Shown piece by piece: positions 35,958 through 46,226 of a stretch of DNA of 64,000 bases; position 1 is the stretch's first letter, and each line of letters opens with the position of its first letter. Source of the DNA: Chitinophaga sp. YR573 (GTDB lineage Bacteria; Bacteroidota; Bacteroidia; Chitinophagales; Chitinophagaceae); contig NZ_FOJF01000001.1 in the NCBI RefSeq assembly GCF_900110995.1, forward strand, positions 1,319,199 to 1,383,198, written 5' to 3'. The notes beneath the pieces are model-generated. The model saw nothing but the letters and a program-made list of their open reading frames with translations, made no database searches and was not told where the DNA came from. The position numbers and the translations under genes were made by a program.

Positions 35958-37697
35958 CTATCTATCTATATCTGCCAGTACATAATCCACGCTTCCGAGG
36001 ATGGAAAGCAGGTCTGCCACTGTATAACCTTTACTGATATACGGTACCATCTGCATGTGTGCAAATGAGGGGGTGCGTATACGTGTGCGATATGATGAAG
36101 TATTACCATCACTGGTCAGGTAATAGCTGTTTGCTCCTTTAGTAGCTTCTATGCAACTCATGGCTTCTCCCGGGGGGATAACTGGCCCCCAGCTTACGTT
36201 CAGGAAGTGGGTGATGAGGGTTTCTATATCCTGCATAGTATGTTTTTTAATGGGAGGAGTGGTTAAGGGATGGTCTGCCTTGTAACTCCCTTCGGGCATA
36301 TTATTCAGACATTGCTCTATGATCCGCAGGCTCTGCCTCATTTCCTCTACTCTCACAACAGAGCGGTCGTAGCAGTCGCCATGCTGTGCAATGGGAATAT
36401 CGAAATCAAACATTTCATAACCGGAGTAAGGACGTTTTTTGCGGAAGTCCCATTCGAAACCACAGGCTCTCAGTCCGGGGCCTGTTATGCCCCATTCAAT
36501 GGCTTCTTCCAGGGTATAGATACCAATGCCTTTGGTACGGGCCTTTATCAGACTGTTGCGCAATACCATATTATTGTATTGCTTCAGCTGCTTCGGAAAA
36601 TTGTCTACAAATTCACGTACAAGTCTATCCCATCCTGTGGGCAGGTCCTGGGCTACTCCGCCAATGCGGAACCAGTTGGGGTGCATGCGGTCGCCACAGA
36701 TGGCTTCAATGATATCGAATATTTTTTCTCTTTCGGTAAACATATAAAAGACGGGGGATAGTTGCCCGAGATCCTGTGCAAATGTTCCAAACCAAACGAG
36801 GTGACTGTTAATACGGAATAATTCACATAACATGACCCTGATCACTTTGACTCTTTCAGGCACTTTTATGCCTGCCATTTCTTCTACTGCCAGCAGGTAG
36901 GCGAGATTATTCATCACGCCACCGAGATAGTCTACACGGTCCGTATAAGGGATGTAGGTATGCCAGCTCTGGCGTTCTCCCATTTTTTCTGCTCCGCGGT
37001 GATGAAAGCCTATTTCCGGTATCGCATCAACTATCTCTTCTCCATCCAGTTGCAGGATGATACGCAGTACCCCATGGGTACCGGGGTGTTGAGGCCCGAT
37101 GTTCAGAAACATAAAATCGGAGTCCTCATTATATGATTGTAATCCCCATTCTTCCGGTTTGAAGCGCAGGGCTTCCTGTTCAATGTCTTGTTTTTCATCC
37201 CAGAGGCGAAATGGTCCCATTTCTGTTGCTCTTGCCGGATGTTCTTTGCGGAGTGGGTGACCTTCCCAGGTAAGGGGCATCAGGATACGTTGTAAGTGGG
37301 GATGGCCTTCGAAGCGGATACCAAACATGTCATATACTTCACGTTCGTACCAGTTGGCATTTTTAAAAATGGCGGTGATGGAAGGTATAGCGGGATATTC
37401 GCCAACCAATGCTACTTTGAGCCGTATGAAAGTATTTTGCTTAAATGATAACAGGTGATAAACAACGGAAAAGTCGGCAACGGGTAACTGCTCTTTTCCG
37501 GCCCGGTCCCGTTCGTCTATGCCACATAGATCGTACAGGAATGGAAAGGAGTTTGATTTCAGATATTGAATAACAGACACAATAATATCCTTACTGGTCC
37601 ATAGTGTAAGTACCCCGTCGGCAGTTATCTGCTGTTGAAAAGCGTTGGGGCCGAATTGTTGTATTAAATAAGGGGGAATATGATCAACAGTCTGCAT
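35958..37697 (-). CDS. nuoCD: Fused NADH-quinone oxidoreductase subunit C/D
   Basis: A 579-residue natural fusion. Residues about 1-175 are NuoC (30-kDa subunit; [27 protein letters not shown]). Residues about 200-579 are NuoD (49-kDa subunit; [34 protein letters not shown], and the C-terminal [16 protein letters not shown]). The quinone-site His and Tyr segments are present. The fusion is also known from E. coli and is not a sequencing artefact. Confidence 0.95.
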   Translation of the reverse strand: MQTVDHIPPYLIQQFGPNAFQQQITADGVLTLWTSKDIIVSVIQYLKSNSFPFLYDLCGIDERDRAGKEQLPVADFSVVYHLLSFKQNTFIRLKVALVGEYPAIPSITAIFKNANWYEREVYDMFGIRFEGHPHLQRILMPLTWEGHPLRKEHPARATEMGPFRLWDEKQDIEQEALRFKPEEWGLQSYNEDSDFMFLNIGPQHPGTHGVLRIILQLDGEEIVDAIPEIGFHHRGAEKMGERQSWHTYIPYTDRVDYLGGVMNNLAYLLAVEEMAGIKVPERVKVIRVMLCELFRINSHLVWFGTFAQDLGQLSPVFYMFTEREKIFDIIEAICGDRMHPNWFRIGGVAQDLPTGWDRLVREFVDNFPKQLKQYNNMVLRNSLIKARTKGIGIYTLEEAIEWGITGPGLRACGFEWDFRKKRPYSGYEMFDFDIPIAQHGDCYDRSVVRVEEMRQSLRIIEQCLNNMPEGSYKADHPLTTPPIKKHTMQDIETLITHFLNVSWGPVIPPGEAMSCIEATKGANSYYLTSDGNTSSYRTRIRTPSFAHMQMVPYISKGYTVADLLSILGSVDYVLADIDR

Positions 37698-37710
37698 ATC
37701 TATACCAATT

Positions 37711-38349
37711 TTATATTTCGTCGATTCCTCTGAAAGAGGTCATCTTTGTCCGCTCTTCACGTTTTTTCTCTTTCATTGAAAGCATGTCTGGTTTTATTAC
37801 CCCCTGTTCACCAATAGCCCAGCTAAGCGGACGGGCTTCTTTACCCACCGCATCTGCCAGGAGCATCAATCCCTGCATAAAGGCGTCTGGTCTGGGAGGG
37901 CAGCCCGGCACATATACATCTACCGGCAGGAATTTATCCACTCCCTGTACCACACTATATATATCATACATACCTCCGCTGTTGGCACAGCTACCCATAG
38001 AAATAACCCAGCGGGGTTCCATCATCTGTTCATGAAGCCGTTTGATGATAGGTACCATTTTAATAAAGACGGTCCCTGCGATGACCATCACATCAGCTTC
38101 CCTTGGTGTACCACGGATCACTTCCGCACCAAATCTTGCTACATCATATTTGCTGGTGATACTGGTAGCCATTTCTACAAAGCAACAACTCAAGCCAAAA
38201 TGGAATGGCCACATAGAATTTTTGCGTCCCCATGCCAGCAGGTCTTGTACAGTAGTCAGCATAATACTTCTGCTGACGGCATCCTCCATGCTACCGGTGC
38301 CCGAGATATGGCCGGACTGATCGCCTGTTTTACTTAGCCACCATTTCAT
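37711..38349 (-). CDS. nuoB: NADH-quinone oxidoreductase subunit B (cluster N2)
   Basis: A 212-residue subunit that holds the last Fe-S cluster before quinone. The tandem cysteines in [11 protein letters not shown], the Cys in [11 protein letters not shown] and the Cys in [10 protein letters not shown] are all present. The C-terminal tail (about 175-212) is charged. Its start overlaps the end of nuoA by 20 nt. Confidence 0.95.
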   Translation of the reverse strand: MKWWLSKTGDQSGHISGTGSMEDAVSRSIMLTTVQDLLAWGRKNSMWPFHFGLSCCFVEMATSITSKYDVARFGAEVIRGTPREADVMVIAGTVFIKMVPIIKRLHEQMMEPRWVISMGSCANSGGMYDIYSVVQGVDKFLPVDVYVPGCPPRPDAFMQGLMLLADAVGKEARPLSWAIGEQGVIKPDMLSMKEKKREERTKMTSFRGIDEI

Positions 38350-38767
38350 TTTGCTGTTGTTTTAGTTTGTGAGCTTTTAATATCTTTTTTGCATCTGCGC
38401 CTATGTCGAGTGCTCCAATGCTCCATTCATAGATCAGCACAACTACCAGCTGTGCGATGAACAGGCCGGCACCAATGTAACCGGGCCATCCCAGGTCATA
38501 TAAACCCAGCGCCCAAAGCATAATGAAAACAGCTTCGACATCGAAGATGACAAATAACATGGCAACCAGATAGAATTGTGTAGAGAAGCGAATACGTGCG
38601 CTCCCTGTCTGCTCTATACCGCCCTCGTAAGGTTTACCGGTAGCACGGTCGTTGTGTCGTTGTCCTAATATATAGGATAACGCAAGGATGGCAGCTATCA
38701 ATACCACTACCAGGCTTGTATAGAGCAAAAGGGGCCACAGGGGAATACTTAGTATTTCGTTTCCCAT
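38330..38767 (-). CDS. nuoA: NADH-quinone oxidoreductase subunit A
   Basis: A 145-residue three-helix membrane subunit. Conserved [44 protein letters not shown]. First gene of the 13-gene complex I operon. I see no perfect TAnnTTTG box in the 60 nt upstream. Confidence 0.95.
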   Translation of the reverse strand: MGNEILSIPLWPLLLYTSLVVVLIAAILALSYILGQRHNDRATGKPYEGGIEQTGSARIRFSTQFYLVAMLFVIFDVEAVFIMLWALGLYDLGWPGYIGAGLFIAQLVVVLIYEWSIGALDIGADAKKILKAHKLKQQQNEMVAK

Positions 38768-38853
38768 AACGTAAATTTTTTTTCCTGAAGAGGAATACTG
38801 ATGTGTATTCTACTCTTTAATAAAAAAGAAAGATGGTGTTAAATCCAGGGCTA

Positions 38854-39285
38854 CTAGCTAACGATGTAATGTTCGAGATTCTGAATAATGAAGTCTTTGT
38901 TACTGATGACATATTTGAGAATGTCACCGATGGAGATAAGGCCAATCAAATCATTGTTTTCAATAACGGGGAGATGGCGGATGAACTTATTCGTCATCAA
39001 TTGCATGCAATACTCAATCTTTGTATCAGGAGTAACGAATACCGGTCTGTCAGTCATAATGTCCCTGACTAATGTTTCTTTAGAAGAACGTCCTTTGAGG
39101 ACAACTTTGCGTGCGTAATCCCGTTCAGTGAATATACCTATCAGTTTTCCACCTTCGTCCACTACTACAAGTGCGCCTAGATTCTTTTCTTCAAGTACTT
39201 CCAGTGCTTCGTACACACAGCATGTGATGCAGATTGTGTACACCATATTTCCTTTTATTTGCAGGATATCTCTTACAGTATCCAT
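38854..39285 (-). CDS. Two-CBS-domain protein
   Basis: A 143-residue protein made of a CBS pair: VYEALEVLEEKNLGALVVVDEGGKLIGIFTERDYARKV and YCMQLMTNKFIRHLPVIENNDLIGLISIGDILKYV. CBS pairs bind adenine nucleotides and sense energy state. It lies upstream of nuoA in the same direction (86 nt apart), so a link to respiration is possible but unproven. Near-consensus promoter-like sequence (AAATATTTG) lies just before the start. Confidence 0.88.
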   Translation of the reverse strand: MDTVRDILQIKGNMVYTICITCCVYEALEVLEEKNLGALVVVDEGGKLIGIFTERDYARKVVLKGRSSKETLVRDIMTDRPVFVTPDTKIEYCMQLMTNKFIRHLPVIENNDLIGLISIGDILKYVISNKDFIIQNLEHYIVS

Positions 39286-39391
39286 AATACAAATATTTAA
39301 GGAGATTAATACACTATTAAGTTAGGCTTTTTTTAACTAAAAAACAGAAATTGCCATTTTTAATTTAGACAACTCTCCTGCCCCTTTTCCA

Positions 39392-40219
39392 CTAAAATTG
39401 CCTGTAGTCTTTTGGCAGCATCCCGGTGATATTCCTGAAGGTTTTGGTAAAGTGGCTTTGGTCGGTAAAGCCACATTCGTAAGCTATTTCCGTAAGGCTG
39501 TATTTCTTATTTCTGATTAATGGAAGGGATTTTTCAATTTTGATCCTCCTTATATATTCTCCTAATGTGCAGTTGAAGTATCTTGAAAAGTATTTTGAAA
39601 TATTTACCGGATGAATCTGCACTTCTTCAGACAGCTCACTAAGGCTAAACGGGGTATTCCATTTCTCGTGCAGGTATTCCTTTAGTAATGATGACCAGTG
39701 ATTGTTCTTTTCAGGTTTCTGCTTCACCGCATCCTGCTGGCAGAGCAGTACACATAATTGTTCTATTGAGAGTCCGGAATTGGTATCATTCAATAAATAC
39801 TCTTTTAAAACCTTTATTACCAATACCTTTTTTAAATGCTCATCATAATATGACCAGTAATTATCCGCTGCAGAATATTTCAATTTATTCTTAGTGAAAA
39901 ATCCGGGTTGTAATTCAAGGTTAAAAATCCTTGTATTTTCTTTGTAGTCAGTGTTTTTATGCAACATACATGGGTTATAGAACAACGAGTCCCCTTCTGT
40001 CTGGTAGGCCGTATTGTATTCACCCACTTCAATACTTCCACCATTGAGTATATGTGAAAAGTGCGGGTTCTCATGGTAATGCCATACGGATGAGATTCCC
40101 TTAGCATATTCATTCTCACTGGCTATGATGTCTCCAAAATGTAACTCCTTCTTGGCAGGACCTACATAACGACCATTTGAAAAGCACTCTGCGTTTTTTG
40201 AGTCATCAGTTATCATCAT
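39392..40219 (-). CDS. AraC-family transcriptional regulator with cupin-like sensor domain
   Basis: A 275-residue regulator. The N-terminal half (about 20-110) has a cupin pattern (SVWHYHENPHFSHILNGG), and the C-terminal third has two helix-turn-helix motifs (FSLSELSEEVQIHPVNISKYFSRYF and YSLTEIAYECGFTDQSHFTKTFRNITGMLPKDYR). It is divergent from the DUF885 gene, 67 nt apart, and may control it. The ligand is unknown. Confidence 0.87.
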   Translation of the reverse strand: MMITDDSKNAECFSNGRYVGPAKKELHFGDIIASENEYAKGISSVWHYHENPHFSHILNGGSIEVGEYNTAYQTEGDSLFYNPCMLHKNTDYKENTRIFNLELQPGFFTKNKLKYSAADNYWSYYDEHLKKVLVIKVLKEYLLNDTNSGLSIEQLCVLLCQQDAVKQKPEKNNHWSSLLKEYLHEKWNTPFSLSELSEEVQIHPVNISKYFSRYFNCTLGEYIRRIKIEKSLPLIRNKKYSLTEIAYECGFTDQSHFTKTFRNITGMLPKDYRQF

Positions 40220-40286
40220 ATGTAAAAATAATAAATAAGCTAATCCTGTACAATTTTAAACCTTAAAGTCCATCTAATTTTACAGC

Positions 40287-42044
40287 ATGCAAAATATGAA
40301 TCTCAAATGTTTCATGCTGATGGCAAGCAGCCTTTTCATTACACAAAGCAGCATTGCACAGCAAAAAAAACTTCAACAGTTATTTGAAAATTACTACCGG
40401 GAATCTCTACAACTCCAGCCACTGGATGCTACTTTTTTAGGATACCATGAATATGATGATCAACTGGCCAATGATATTTCAGCACCATATATTGCTGAGG
40501 TTTCCCGGTTTGATGAGAAATATCTGAAATTGTTGTCCTCTTTTGATAAAGAGCAACTAACACCTGCTGACCGTATTTCCGTCGATGTTTTAAAGAAAAT
40601 ATTATCGAGAGATCTGGAAAGCAGAAAACTCCACCTGGAGTATCTTCCTTTAAATCATTTCAATTCCATTCCATTATTTATTGGTCAGTTAGGTTCGGGA
40701 AGTTCGGCCCAGCCATTTAAGACCGTGCAGGATTATCGTAACTGGATAAGACGTATTGCCGCTTTTAAAATATGGGCAGCCACCGCCATTCTTAATATGA
40801 AAAAAGGCGCCTCGGCTGGGACCGTTCTACCCAAAGTACTGGTAATGAAAATCATTCCGCAGATGGAAGCGCTTGGAAAAGATGATTCCCTGAATGTATT
40901 TTATACTCCGCTGAAAACACTGCCAGCTGAATTTAAACAAGAGATTAGCGATGAACTGGGAAAAGCTATCCGTGAACAATTATTGCCCGCTTACCAACAG
41001 CTGGCGGATTATCTTAAAAATGAATACCTGGCAAAAGCGACAGATTCCTCAGGTTTATCAGGCATCGTGGGAGGAGCAGCAATGTACAGATACTATGTAA
41101 AGTACTACACTACAACTGATTCCAGTCCGGAAGAGATATACCAAAAAGGATTGGATGAGGTTTCTCGTATCAGGGCAAAGATGGAACTGATTAAAACCCG
41201 GACAGGCTTTTCCGGTACACTTAATGAGTTCTTCACATTTCTGAAATCAGATCCTCAGTTCATGCCTTTTAAAACTCCTGAACAGGTATTGCAGGCCTAC
41301 CGGGACGTATACGCGAAAATAAAGCCACATTTGCCGGAGCTGTTCAGCATTTTCCCCAAGGCAGATTTCGAGATCAGAAGAGTAGAGTCTTTCCGGGAAG
41401 CAGGCCAGAACGGGCCTTCTTATACACTTGGCTCAATAGATGGTAAGAGGCCCGGTGTCTTTTATGTGCCGGTACCGGATGCAACGAAAATCAATACTGT
41501 AAGCTCTGCCATGGAAGCTACTTTTATTCATGAGGCAGTACCAGGGCACCATTTCCAGATATCCCTACAGCAGGAAAATAATGCACTGCCTACTTTCAGA
41601 AGAAGTATTTCTTTTAATGCATTTACGGAAGGCTGGGCGCTGTATATAGAATCTTTAGGAAGCAGACTGGGTTGTTATACAGATCCTTACCAGGAAATGG
41701 CGGCGCTTAACAATGAAATGATGCGGGCAATCAGGCTGGTTACTGATGTTGGTCTTCATACCGGTAAGATGACACGCGAACAAAGTATCGCTTATATCAT
41801 GGCAAATCTGTCTACCAGTGAGGCAGATGCCACCAGTGCTACCGAAAGATATATGGCGATGCCCGGGCAGGCACTTTCCTATAAGACCGGAGAACTGGAG
41901 ATTTTACGCCTGCGGGCAATGTGTGAAAAACGACTGGGGAAGAAATTCAGTATCATTAAATTTCATGATGCATTACTGGCTCAGGGAGATATGCCAATGA
42001 CTGTACTTGAAAACTATATCAACGACTGGTGTTCCAGACAGTAA
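40287..42044 (+). CDS. DUF885 family secreted protein, likely metallopeptidase
   Basis: A 585-residue exported protein with a signal peptide (about 1-25, ending SIAQQ). The motif FIHEAVPGHHFQ is the HExxxGHH zinc-like motif of DUF885, followed by FTEGWALYIESLG with the expected third-ligand Glu. The family is linked to peptidases. TAATTTTA close to the start codon is a one-off match to the -7 box. It is divergent from the AraC gene and convergent with EF-G2. Confidence 0.85.
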   Translation: MQNMNLKCFMLMASSLFITQSSIAQQKKLQQLFENYYRESLQLQPLDATFLGYHEYDDQLANDISAPYIAEVSRFDEKYLKLLSSFDKEQLTPADRISVDVLKKILSRDLESRKLHLEYLPLNHFNSIPLFIGQLGSGSSAQPFKTVQDYRNWIRRIAAFKIWAATAILNMKKGASAGTVLPKVLVMKIIPQMEALGKDDSLNVFYTPLKTLPAEFKQEISDELGKAIREQLLPAYQQLADYLKNEYLAKATDSSGLSGIVGGAAMYRYYVKYYTTTDSSPEEIYQKGLDEVSRIRAKMELIKTRTGFSGTLNEFFTFLKSDPQFMPFKTPEQVLQAYRDVYAKIKPHLPELFSIFPKADFEIRRVESFREAGQNGPSYTLGSIDGKRPGVFYVPVPDATKINTVSSAMEATFIHEAVPGHHFQISLQQENNALPTFRRSISFNAFTEGWALYIESLGSRLGCYTDPYQEMAALNNEMMRAIRLVTDVGLHTGKMTREQSIAYIMANLSTSEADATSATERYMAMPGQALSYKTGELEILRLRAMCEKRLGKKFSIIKFHDALLAQGDMPMTVLENYINDWCSRQ

Positions 42045-42046
42045 CC

Positions 42047-42083
42047 TATATATGGCCTCCGCATATTGCGGAGGCCATATATA
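42047..42083. terminator. Perfect 16-bp bidirectional terminator
   Basis: TATATATGGCCTCCGC (42047-42062) pairs fully with its complement at 42068-42083 around an ATATT loop, between two convergent genes. Confidence 0.85.
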
Positions 42084-42089
42084 ATAATA

Positions 42090-44219
42090 TTATACCGCCA
42101 CTTCTTCTCTCTTATACTCTTCTGTTAATTTCTTTTGTAAATCTCCCGGAACGGGCGCGTATTCAGCAAATACAGCTTTGATCTTTGCTTTCCCCTGGGT
42201 AACATTACGCAATGCTGCATAGAGCTTGTCCAATTCAGCTTGTGGTGTACGGGCGCGGATCACCTGGTAACCATTCAGCGTATCCATCCCCGTAATAATG
42301 CTACGCCGGGTTTGTAACTCACCCATAATATCTCCCATCATACTGTCCGGTGCAGTCGTTTCTACATCAAAAACGGGTTCCAGAAGCTGAGGATCTGCCT
42401 GGTGAAAAGCATCTTTGAATGCCATCATACCTGCTATTTTGAAAGAGATATCATTACTGTCTACAGGATGCATTTTGCCATCATACACGCTTACGCGTAT
42501 ATCACGTACATAGGAACCTGTCAGGGGGCCTTCCTGCATCTTTTCCATGATCCCCTTTAAAATAGAAGGCAGGAAACGGTTATCAATCACTCCGCCGACA
42601 ATACAATTGTTGAACACGAGTTTACCACCCCAGGCCAGGTCTATCGAATCCGTATCCCTTACAGGGAACTCTTTTAGTGTAGGCATCCCATCATAATAAG
42701 GCTCTATCTTCATATACACTTCTCCAAACTGCCCTGCCCCACCCGACTGCTTCTTATGCCGGTAATTAGACATGGCAGACTGACGGATAGTTTCCCGGTA
42801 AGGAATCTTGGCCGGAAGAAACTCGACAGGCATTTTATAGATATGTTCCAGTCGCCAGCGGATTAATGAAAGGTGTAATTCACCCTGTGCATGCAGAATA
42901 ACCTGTTTCAGTTCTTTGTTGTATTCTATTTCCAGTGTAGGGTCTTCCATGTGAATCTCTGCCAGTACCTCTCCCAGTTTCTCATCATCTGCCTTATTAA
43001 TTACCTCTATCGCTACCCGTACTTTAGGTAACGGGAAGTCTATAGGAGCCACCTGTTTACCGGATTGCTTATCACTTAAAGTATGATTTGTTAAAGTATT
43101 CTTCAGTTTAAGCGTACACCCTATATCCCCCGATCGCAACAATTCCACCGGGTTACGGTTTCGCCCATCAGCAATGAACAACTGGTTCAGACGTTCGGAA
43201 GTATTCCCTTTCTCATTATAGAGTTCTACGCCTGGTTTTATCTCACCGGCAATCACTTTAAAGAAGGATAATCTGCCTATATGAGGTTCCAGCAGGGTCT
43301 TAAAAACAAACAACACCGGAGAAGCAGCAGGATCGCAAGGGATAGGTTTCCCCTCCTCGCTCTGTTCCGGTGGCATTTCCACTGCCGCAGGGGCAACGTT
43401 GTCTATGAACCCCATCAGGCGGCCGCTACCCATATTATTTATAGCAGACAGGCAGAACACGGGGAATACCTGGTGTTTCAGCATCCCTATCTTCAATCCC
43501 TCTCTCAGTTCATCCTCATCCAGATTCCCTTTTTCAAAATACTGTTCCATCAGGGTATCATCATTTTCCGCTGCCTTTTCCACCAGTTCATTATGCAGGC
43601 GTTCAGCCGTTTCCTTTTCACTATCAGGGATAGGTAGTTTCTCGGGTTTTCCTCCGTTTTCAGGGAAACGGTATAAAGTCATTTTAAGCAGGTCTATCAC
43701 GCTGTTAAAACCAACACCCTGGTTAACAGGATATTGCATGATGGTAACGGCAGAGCCGAATACCCGTTTGGCATCATCCACAGTAGCCGTAAAGTTGGCA
43801 AATTCAGCATCCAGCTGATTGACAATCAATATAGTAGGTTTCCGGTATTTATCTACATAATCCCATATCAGCTCTGTTCCTACTTCCACCCCATGCTGGG
43901 CGTTCAGCAGTAAAAGAGCGGTATCGCATACACGGATGGAAGCAATGACTTCACCGATGAAGTCTTCCAGTCCGGGTGTGTCAATAATATTGATCTTGTA
44001 ATTACGCCATTCAGTGTGCAGGCAGGTAGCATACACGGAGCTACCTCTTTCGTGTTCAATATCGTGGTAATCAGATACGGTATTTCGTTCTTCAACCGTA
44101 CCGCGGCGTGGAATAATGCCGGCTTCAAATAACATGGTTTCGCACAGGGTAGTTTTGCCGCTCTTGGCGGCACCTAACAGTACGATGTTCCTGATGTGTT
44201 TTTCATCGTAGGCCTTCAT
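42090..44219 (-). CDS. EF-G paralogue (EF-G2 type) with altered GTPase motifs
   Basis: A 709-residue translation-factor homologue with all EF-G domains. The P-loop GAAKSGKT (16-23) is intact, but other GTPase motifs differ from EF-G: switch I reads GSSV instead of GITI (59-62), the DTPGH motif is DTPGLED so the catalytic His is Leu84, and the NKxD motif is NQLD (134-137). This pattern, and segments such as YPVNQGVGFNSVIDLL, resemble EF-G2 of Bacteroides thetaiotaomicron, which works in translocation without GTP hydrolysis. Domain IV is conserved (GAGQFGEVYMKIEP, RSIITGMD). The canonical fusA gene is not in this window. Confidence 0.85.
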   Translation of the reverse strand: MKAYDEKHIRNIVLLGAAKSGKTTLCETMLFEAGIIPRRGTVEERNTVSDYHDIEHERGSSVYATCLHTEWRNYKINIIDTPGLEDFIGEVIASIRVCDTALLLLNAQHGVEVGTELIWDYVDKYRKPTILIVNQLDAEFANFTATVDDAKRVFGSAVTIMQYPVNQGVGFNSVIDLLKMTLYRFPENGGKPEKLPIPDSEKETAERLHNELVEKAAENDDTLMEQYFEKGNLDEDELREGLKIGMLKHQVFPVFCLSAINNMGSGRLMGFIDNVAPAAVEMPPEQSEEGKPIPCDPAASPVLFVFKTLLEPHIGRLSFFKVIAGEIKPGVELYNEKGNTSERLNQLFIADGRNRNPVELLRSGDIGCTLKLKNTLTNHTLSDKQSGKQVAPIDFPLPKVRVAIEVINKADDEKLGEVLAEIHMEDPTLEIEYNKELKQVILHAQGELHLSLIRWRLEHIYKMPVEFLPAKIPYRETIRQSAMSNYRHKKQSGGAGQFGEVYMKIEPYYDGMPTLKEFPVRDTDSIDLAWGGKLVFNNCIVGGVIDNRFLPSILKGIMEKMQEGPLTGSYVRDIRVSVYDGKMHPVDSNDISFKIAGMMAFKDAFHQADPQLLEPVFDVETTAPDSMMGDIMGELQTRRSIITGMDTLNGYQVIRARTPQAELDKLYAALRNVTQGKAKIKAVFAEYAPVPGDLQKKLTEEYKREEVAV

Positions 44220-44387
44220 AATGAAAAGATTAAGAGATGAGCGCAGATAATTTTGGGAAACGTGGAAATTGCCGTTTTGGTGAACTTTGCCGGTGCGAAA
44301 TAGCTGTGTGACCTGTTCTTCCTATTAAGTTACTGTATTTTTCTGAGTACAACTATCATAATAATATGTTGCAACATCAACTTAATG

Positions 44388-44395
44388 TACCTTTG
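44388..44395 (+). promoter_or_regulatory. -7 promoter element of the ABC exporter
   Basis: TACCTTTG matches TAnnTTTG. The longest reading frame opens upstream of it at 44366, so the true start must be the ATG at 44417. Confidence 0.6.
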
Positions 44396-44416
44396 CAACC
44401 TAGACCATATTCAAGC

Positions 44417-46186
44417 ATGAAATTGTTTTTGCATTATTTAAAGAGTTATAAGTGGTTGATCGTGCTGGCGCTGTTTTTAGCCTCCATTAACCAGGTATTT
44501 TCCTTATTGGACCCATATATCTTCGGCAAGATCATAGATATGTTTGCCTCGCATCCGCATACTGATGCAAAGGCATTACCGCGTAGTCAGTCGGGTTATA
44601 TTAATGGTGTGTTGTGGTTATTGCTGGCGTCCATCAGTGTGGCCATGATTTCCCGTATTGCCAAAGCTTTTCAGGACTACTTTGTGAATGTGATCATTCA
44701 GAAGTTTGGGGCCAGGGTGTATACGGATGGGTTACGTCACTCATTAAGGCTGCCTTACCAGCAGTTTGAGGATCAGCGAAGCGGCGAAACACTGGCCGTT
44801 CTGCAGAAAGTAAGGGTGGATTGTGAGAAGTTCATCACTTCTTTTGTGAATGTACTGTTTGTGGCCCTGGTAGGGGTAGTATTCGTGATGGTATACGCTT
44901 TCCGGGTACACTGGAGCCTGGTATTTGTATACTTCGGCGGATGTCTGCTACTGGGCTGGCTCATGAATGTACTAAGCCGCAAAATCAAAACCATTCAGAA
45001 GACTATCGTAAAGGAAACTACCATGCTGGCAGGAGCTACTACAGAATCGCTCCGTAATATAGAGCTGGTAAAAAGCCTTGGATTGACCAACCAGGAGATC
45101 CGCAGGCTCAACTCTACCACCATCCGTATTCTGATGCTGGAACTGAAAAAGGTACGCAGCATCCGTAGTATCAGCTTTGTACAGGGAACTTTTGTGAACT
45201 TCCTGCGCCAGGTGATCCTCTTCATGTTGTTGTTCCTGATTTACAAGGACACCGTAACGGTAGGACAGCTCTTTACCTTACAGTTATATTCCTTCTTTAT
45301 TTTTGGCCCGTTACAGGAACTGGGAAATATTATCCTCTCCTACCGGGAAGCACAGGTATCCCTGTTGAATTTTGAAGGCATACTGAACACTCCGGTAGAA
45401 GAAATGCCGGCAAATCCTGTTACAATAAATCAGATCGATACATTGTCATTTGAGAATGTAGGTTTTCAACATCTGACCGCCTCTACCAAAGCACTGGACC
45501 ATATCTCCTTTAAGGTAAGGACCGGTGAAACAATTGCCTTTGTAGGTCCATCCGGTTCCGGTAAAACTACCCTGGTAAAACTGCTGGTAGGTTTATACAA
45601 CCCACCTGAAGGAAGTATTAAGTATAACGGGATAGAAAGCACGAAAATAGATATCGAAGAGTTACGTTACCAGATAGGTTTTGTAACACAGGATACACAG
45701 TTGTTCTCCGGTACTATTAAAGAGAACCTGTTATTCGTGAATCCCCGTGCTACAGATGATGAAATCCTGCATGCCATGAGGCAGGCCAGCTGTGACACCC
45801 TGCTTGCCAGGGCAGATCATGGACTTGATTCTGTAATAGGTGAAGGCGGAATGAAGATTTCCGGTGGAGAGAAACAACGTTTATCCATTGCACGTGCATT
45901 GCTCCGTCACCCGCGTTTGCTGGTATTTGACGAGGCCACTTCCGCACTGGATTCTATCACAGAACAGGCTATCACCACCACTGTACAGGAAATTACTTCT
46001 ACCCGTGAGCATATTACCGTGATGATCGCACACAGGTTATCTACTATTATGCATGCCGACAGGATTTATGTACTGGAAAAAGGACGCATCATAGAAACCG
46101 GTACACATGCAAACCTGCTGACAGAGAAAGGATTGTATTACGCTATGTGGAGACAGCAAATAGGAGAAAGAGAAGTACAACATTAA
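44417..46186 (+). CDS. ABC exporter with fused membrane and ATPase domains (MsbA-like)
   Basis: A 589-residue half-transporter. Six membrane helices in the N-terminal part (about 10-320), then the ATPase domain: Walker A GPSGSGKTT, Q-loop FVTQDTQLFSG, signature SGGEKQRLSIARALL, Walker B LLVFDEATSALD, and H-loop AHRLSTI. It probably acts as a homodimer exporting lipid or drugs; the substrate is unknown. The start at 44417 (MKLFLHYLKSYKW) follows from the promoter position. Confidence 0.9.
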   Translation: MKLFLHYLKSYKWLIVLALFLASINQVFSLLDPYIFGKIIDMFASHPHTDAKALPRSQSGYINGVLWLLLASISVAMISRIAKAFQDYFVNVIIQKFGARVYTDGLRHSLRLPYQQFEDQRSGETLAVLQKVRVDCEKFITSFVNVLFVALVGVVFVMVYAFRVHWSLVFVYFGGCLLLGWLMNVLSRKIKTIQKTIVKETTMLAGATTESLRNIELVKSLGLTNQEIRRLNSTTIRILMLELKKVRSIRSISFVQGTFVNFLRQVILFMLLFLIYKDTVTVGQLFTLQLYSFFIFGPLQELGNIILSYREAQVSLLNFEGILNTPVEEMPANPVTINQIDTLSFENVGFQHLTASTKALDHISFKVRTGETIAFVGPSGSGKTTLVKLLVGLYNPPEGSIKYNGIESTKIDIEELRYQIGFVTQDTQLFSGTIKENLLFVNPRATDDEILHAMRQASCDTLLARADHGLDSVIGEGGMKISGGEKQRLSIARALLRHPRLLVFDEATSALDSITEQAITTTVQEITSTREHITVMIAHRLSTIMHADRIYVLEKGRIIETGTHANLLTEKGLYYAMWRQQIGEREVQH

Positions 46187-46188
46187 CG

Positions 46189-46214
46189 AAGAGGAAAACC
46201 CCGGTTTTCCTCTT
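46189..46214 (+). terminator. Terminator abutting the next promoter
   Basis: AAGAGGAAAACC (46189-46200) and GGTTTTCCTCTT (46203-46214) form a perfect 12-bp stem with almost no loop; the inner pairs must open. The -7 box of the next gene begins at the very next base. Confidence 0.7.
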
Positions 46215-46222
46215 TATCTTTG
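46215..46222 (+). promoter_or_regulatory. -7 promoter element of the DUF983 gene
   Basis: TATCTTTG matches the consensus and lies 4 nt before the ATG, so a leaderless transcript is expected. Confidence 0.65.
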
Positions 46223-46226
46223 CAGC

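Noticed and set aside
35958..37697. Possible sequencing error fusing nuoC and nuoD
   Set aside because: The fusion is in one clean frame and the same natural fusion is known from other bacteria.
24371..38767. Gaps or missing subunits in the nuo operon
   Set aside because: All 14 subunits are present (C and D fused), each with intact cluster or helix motifs.
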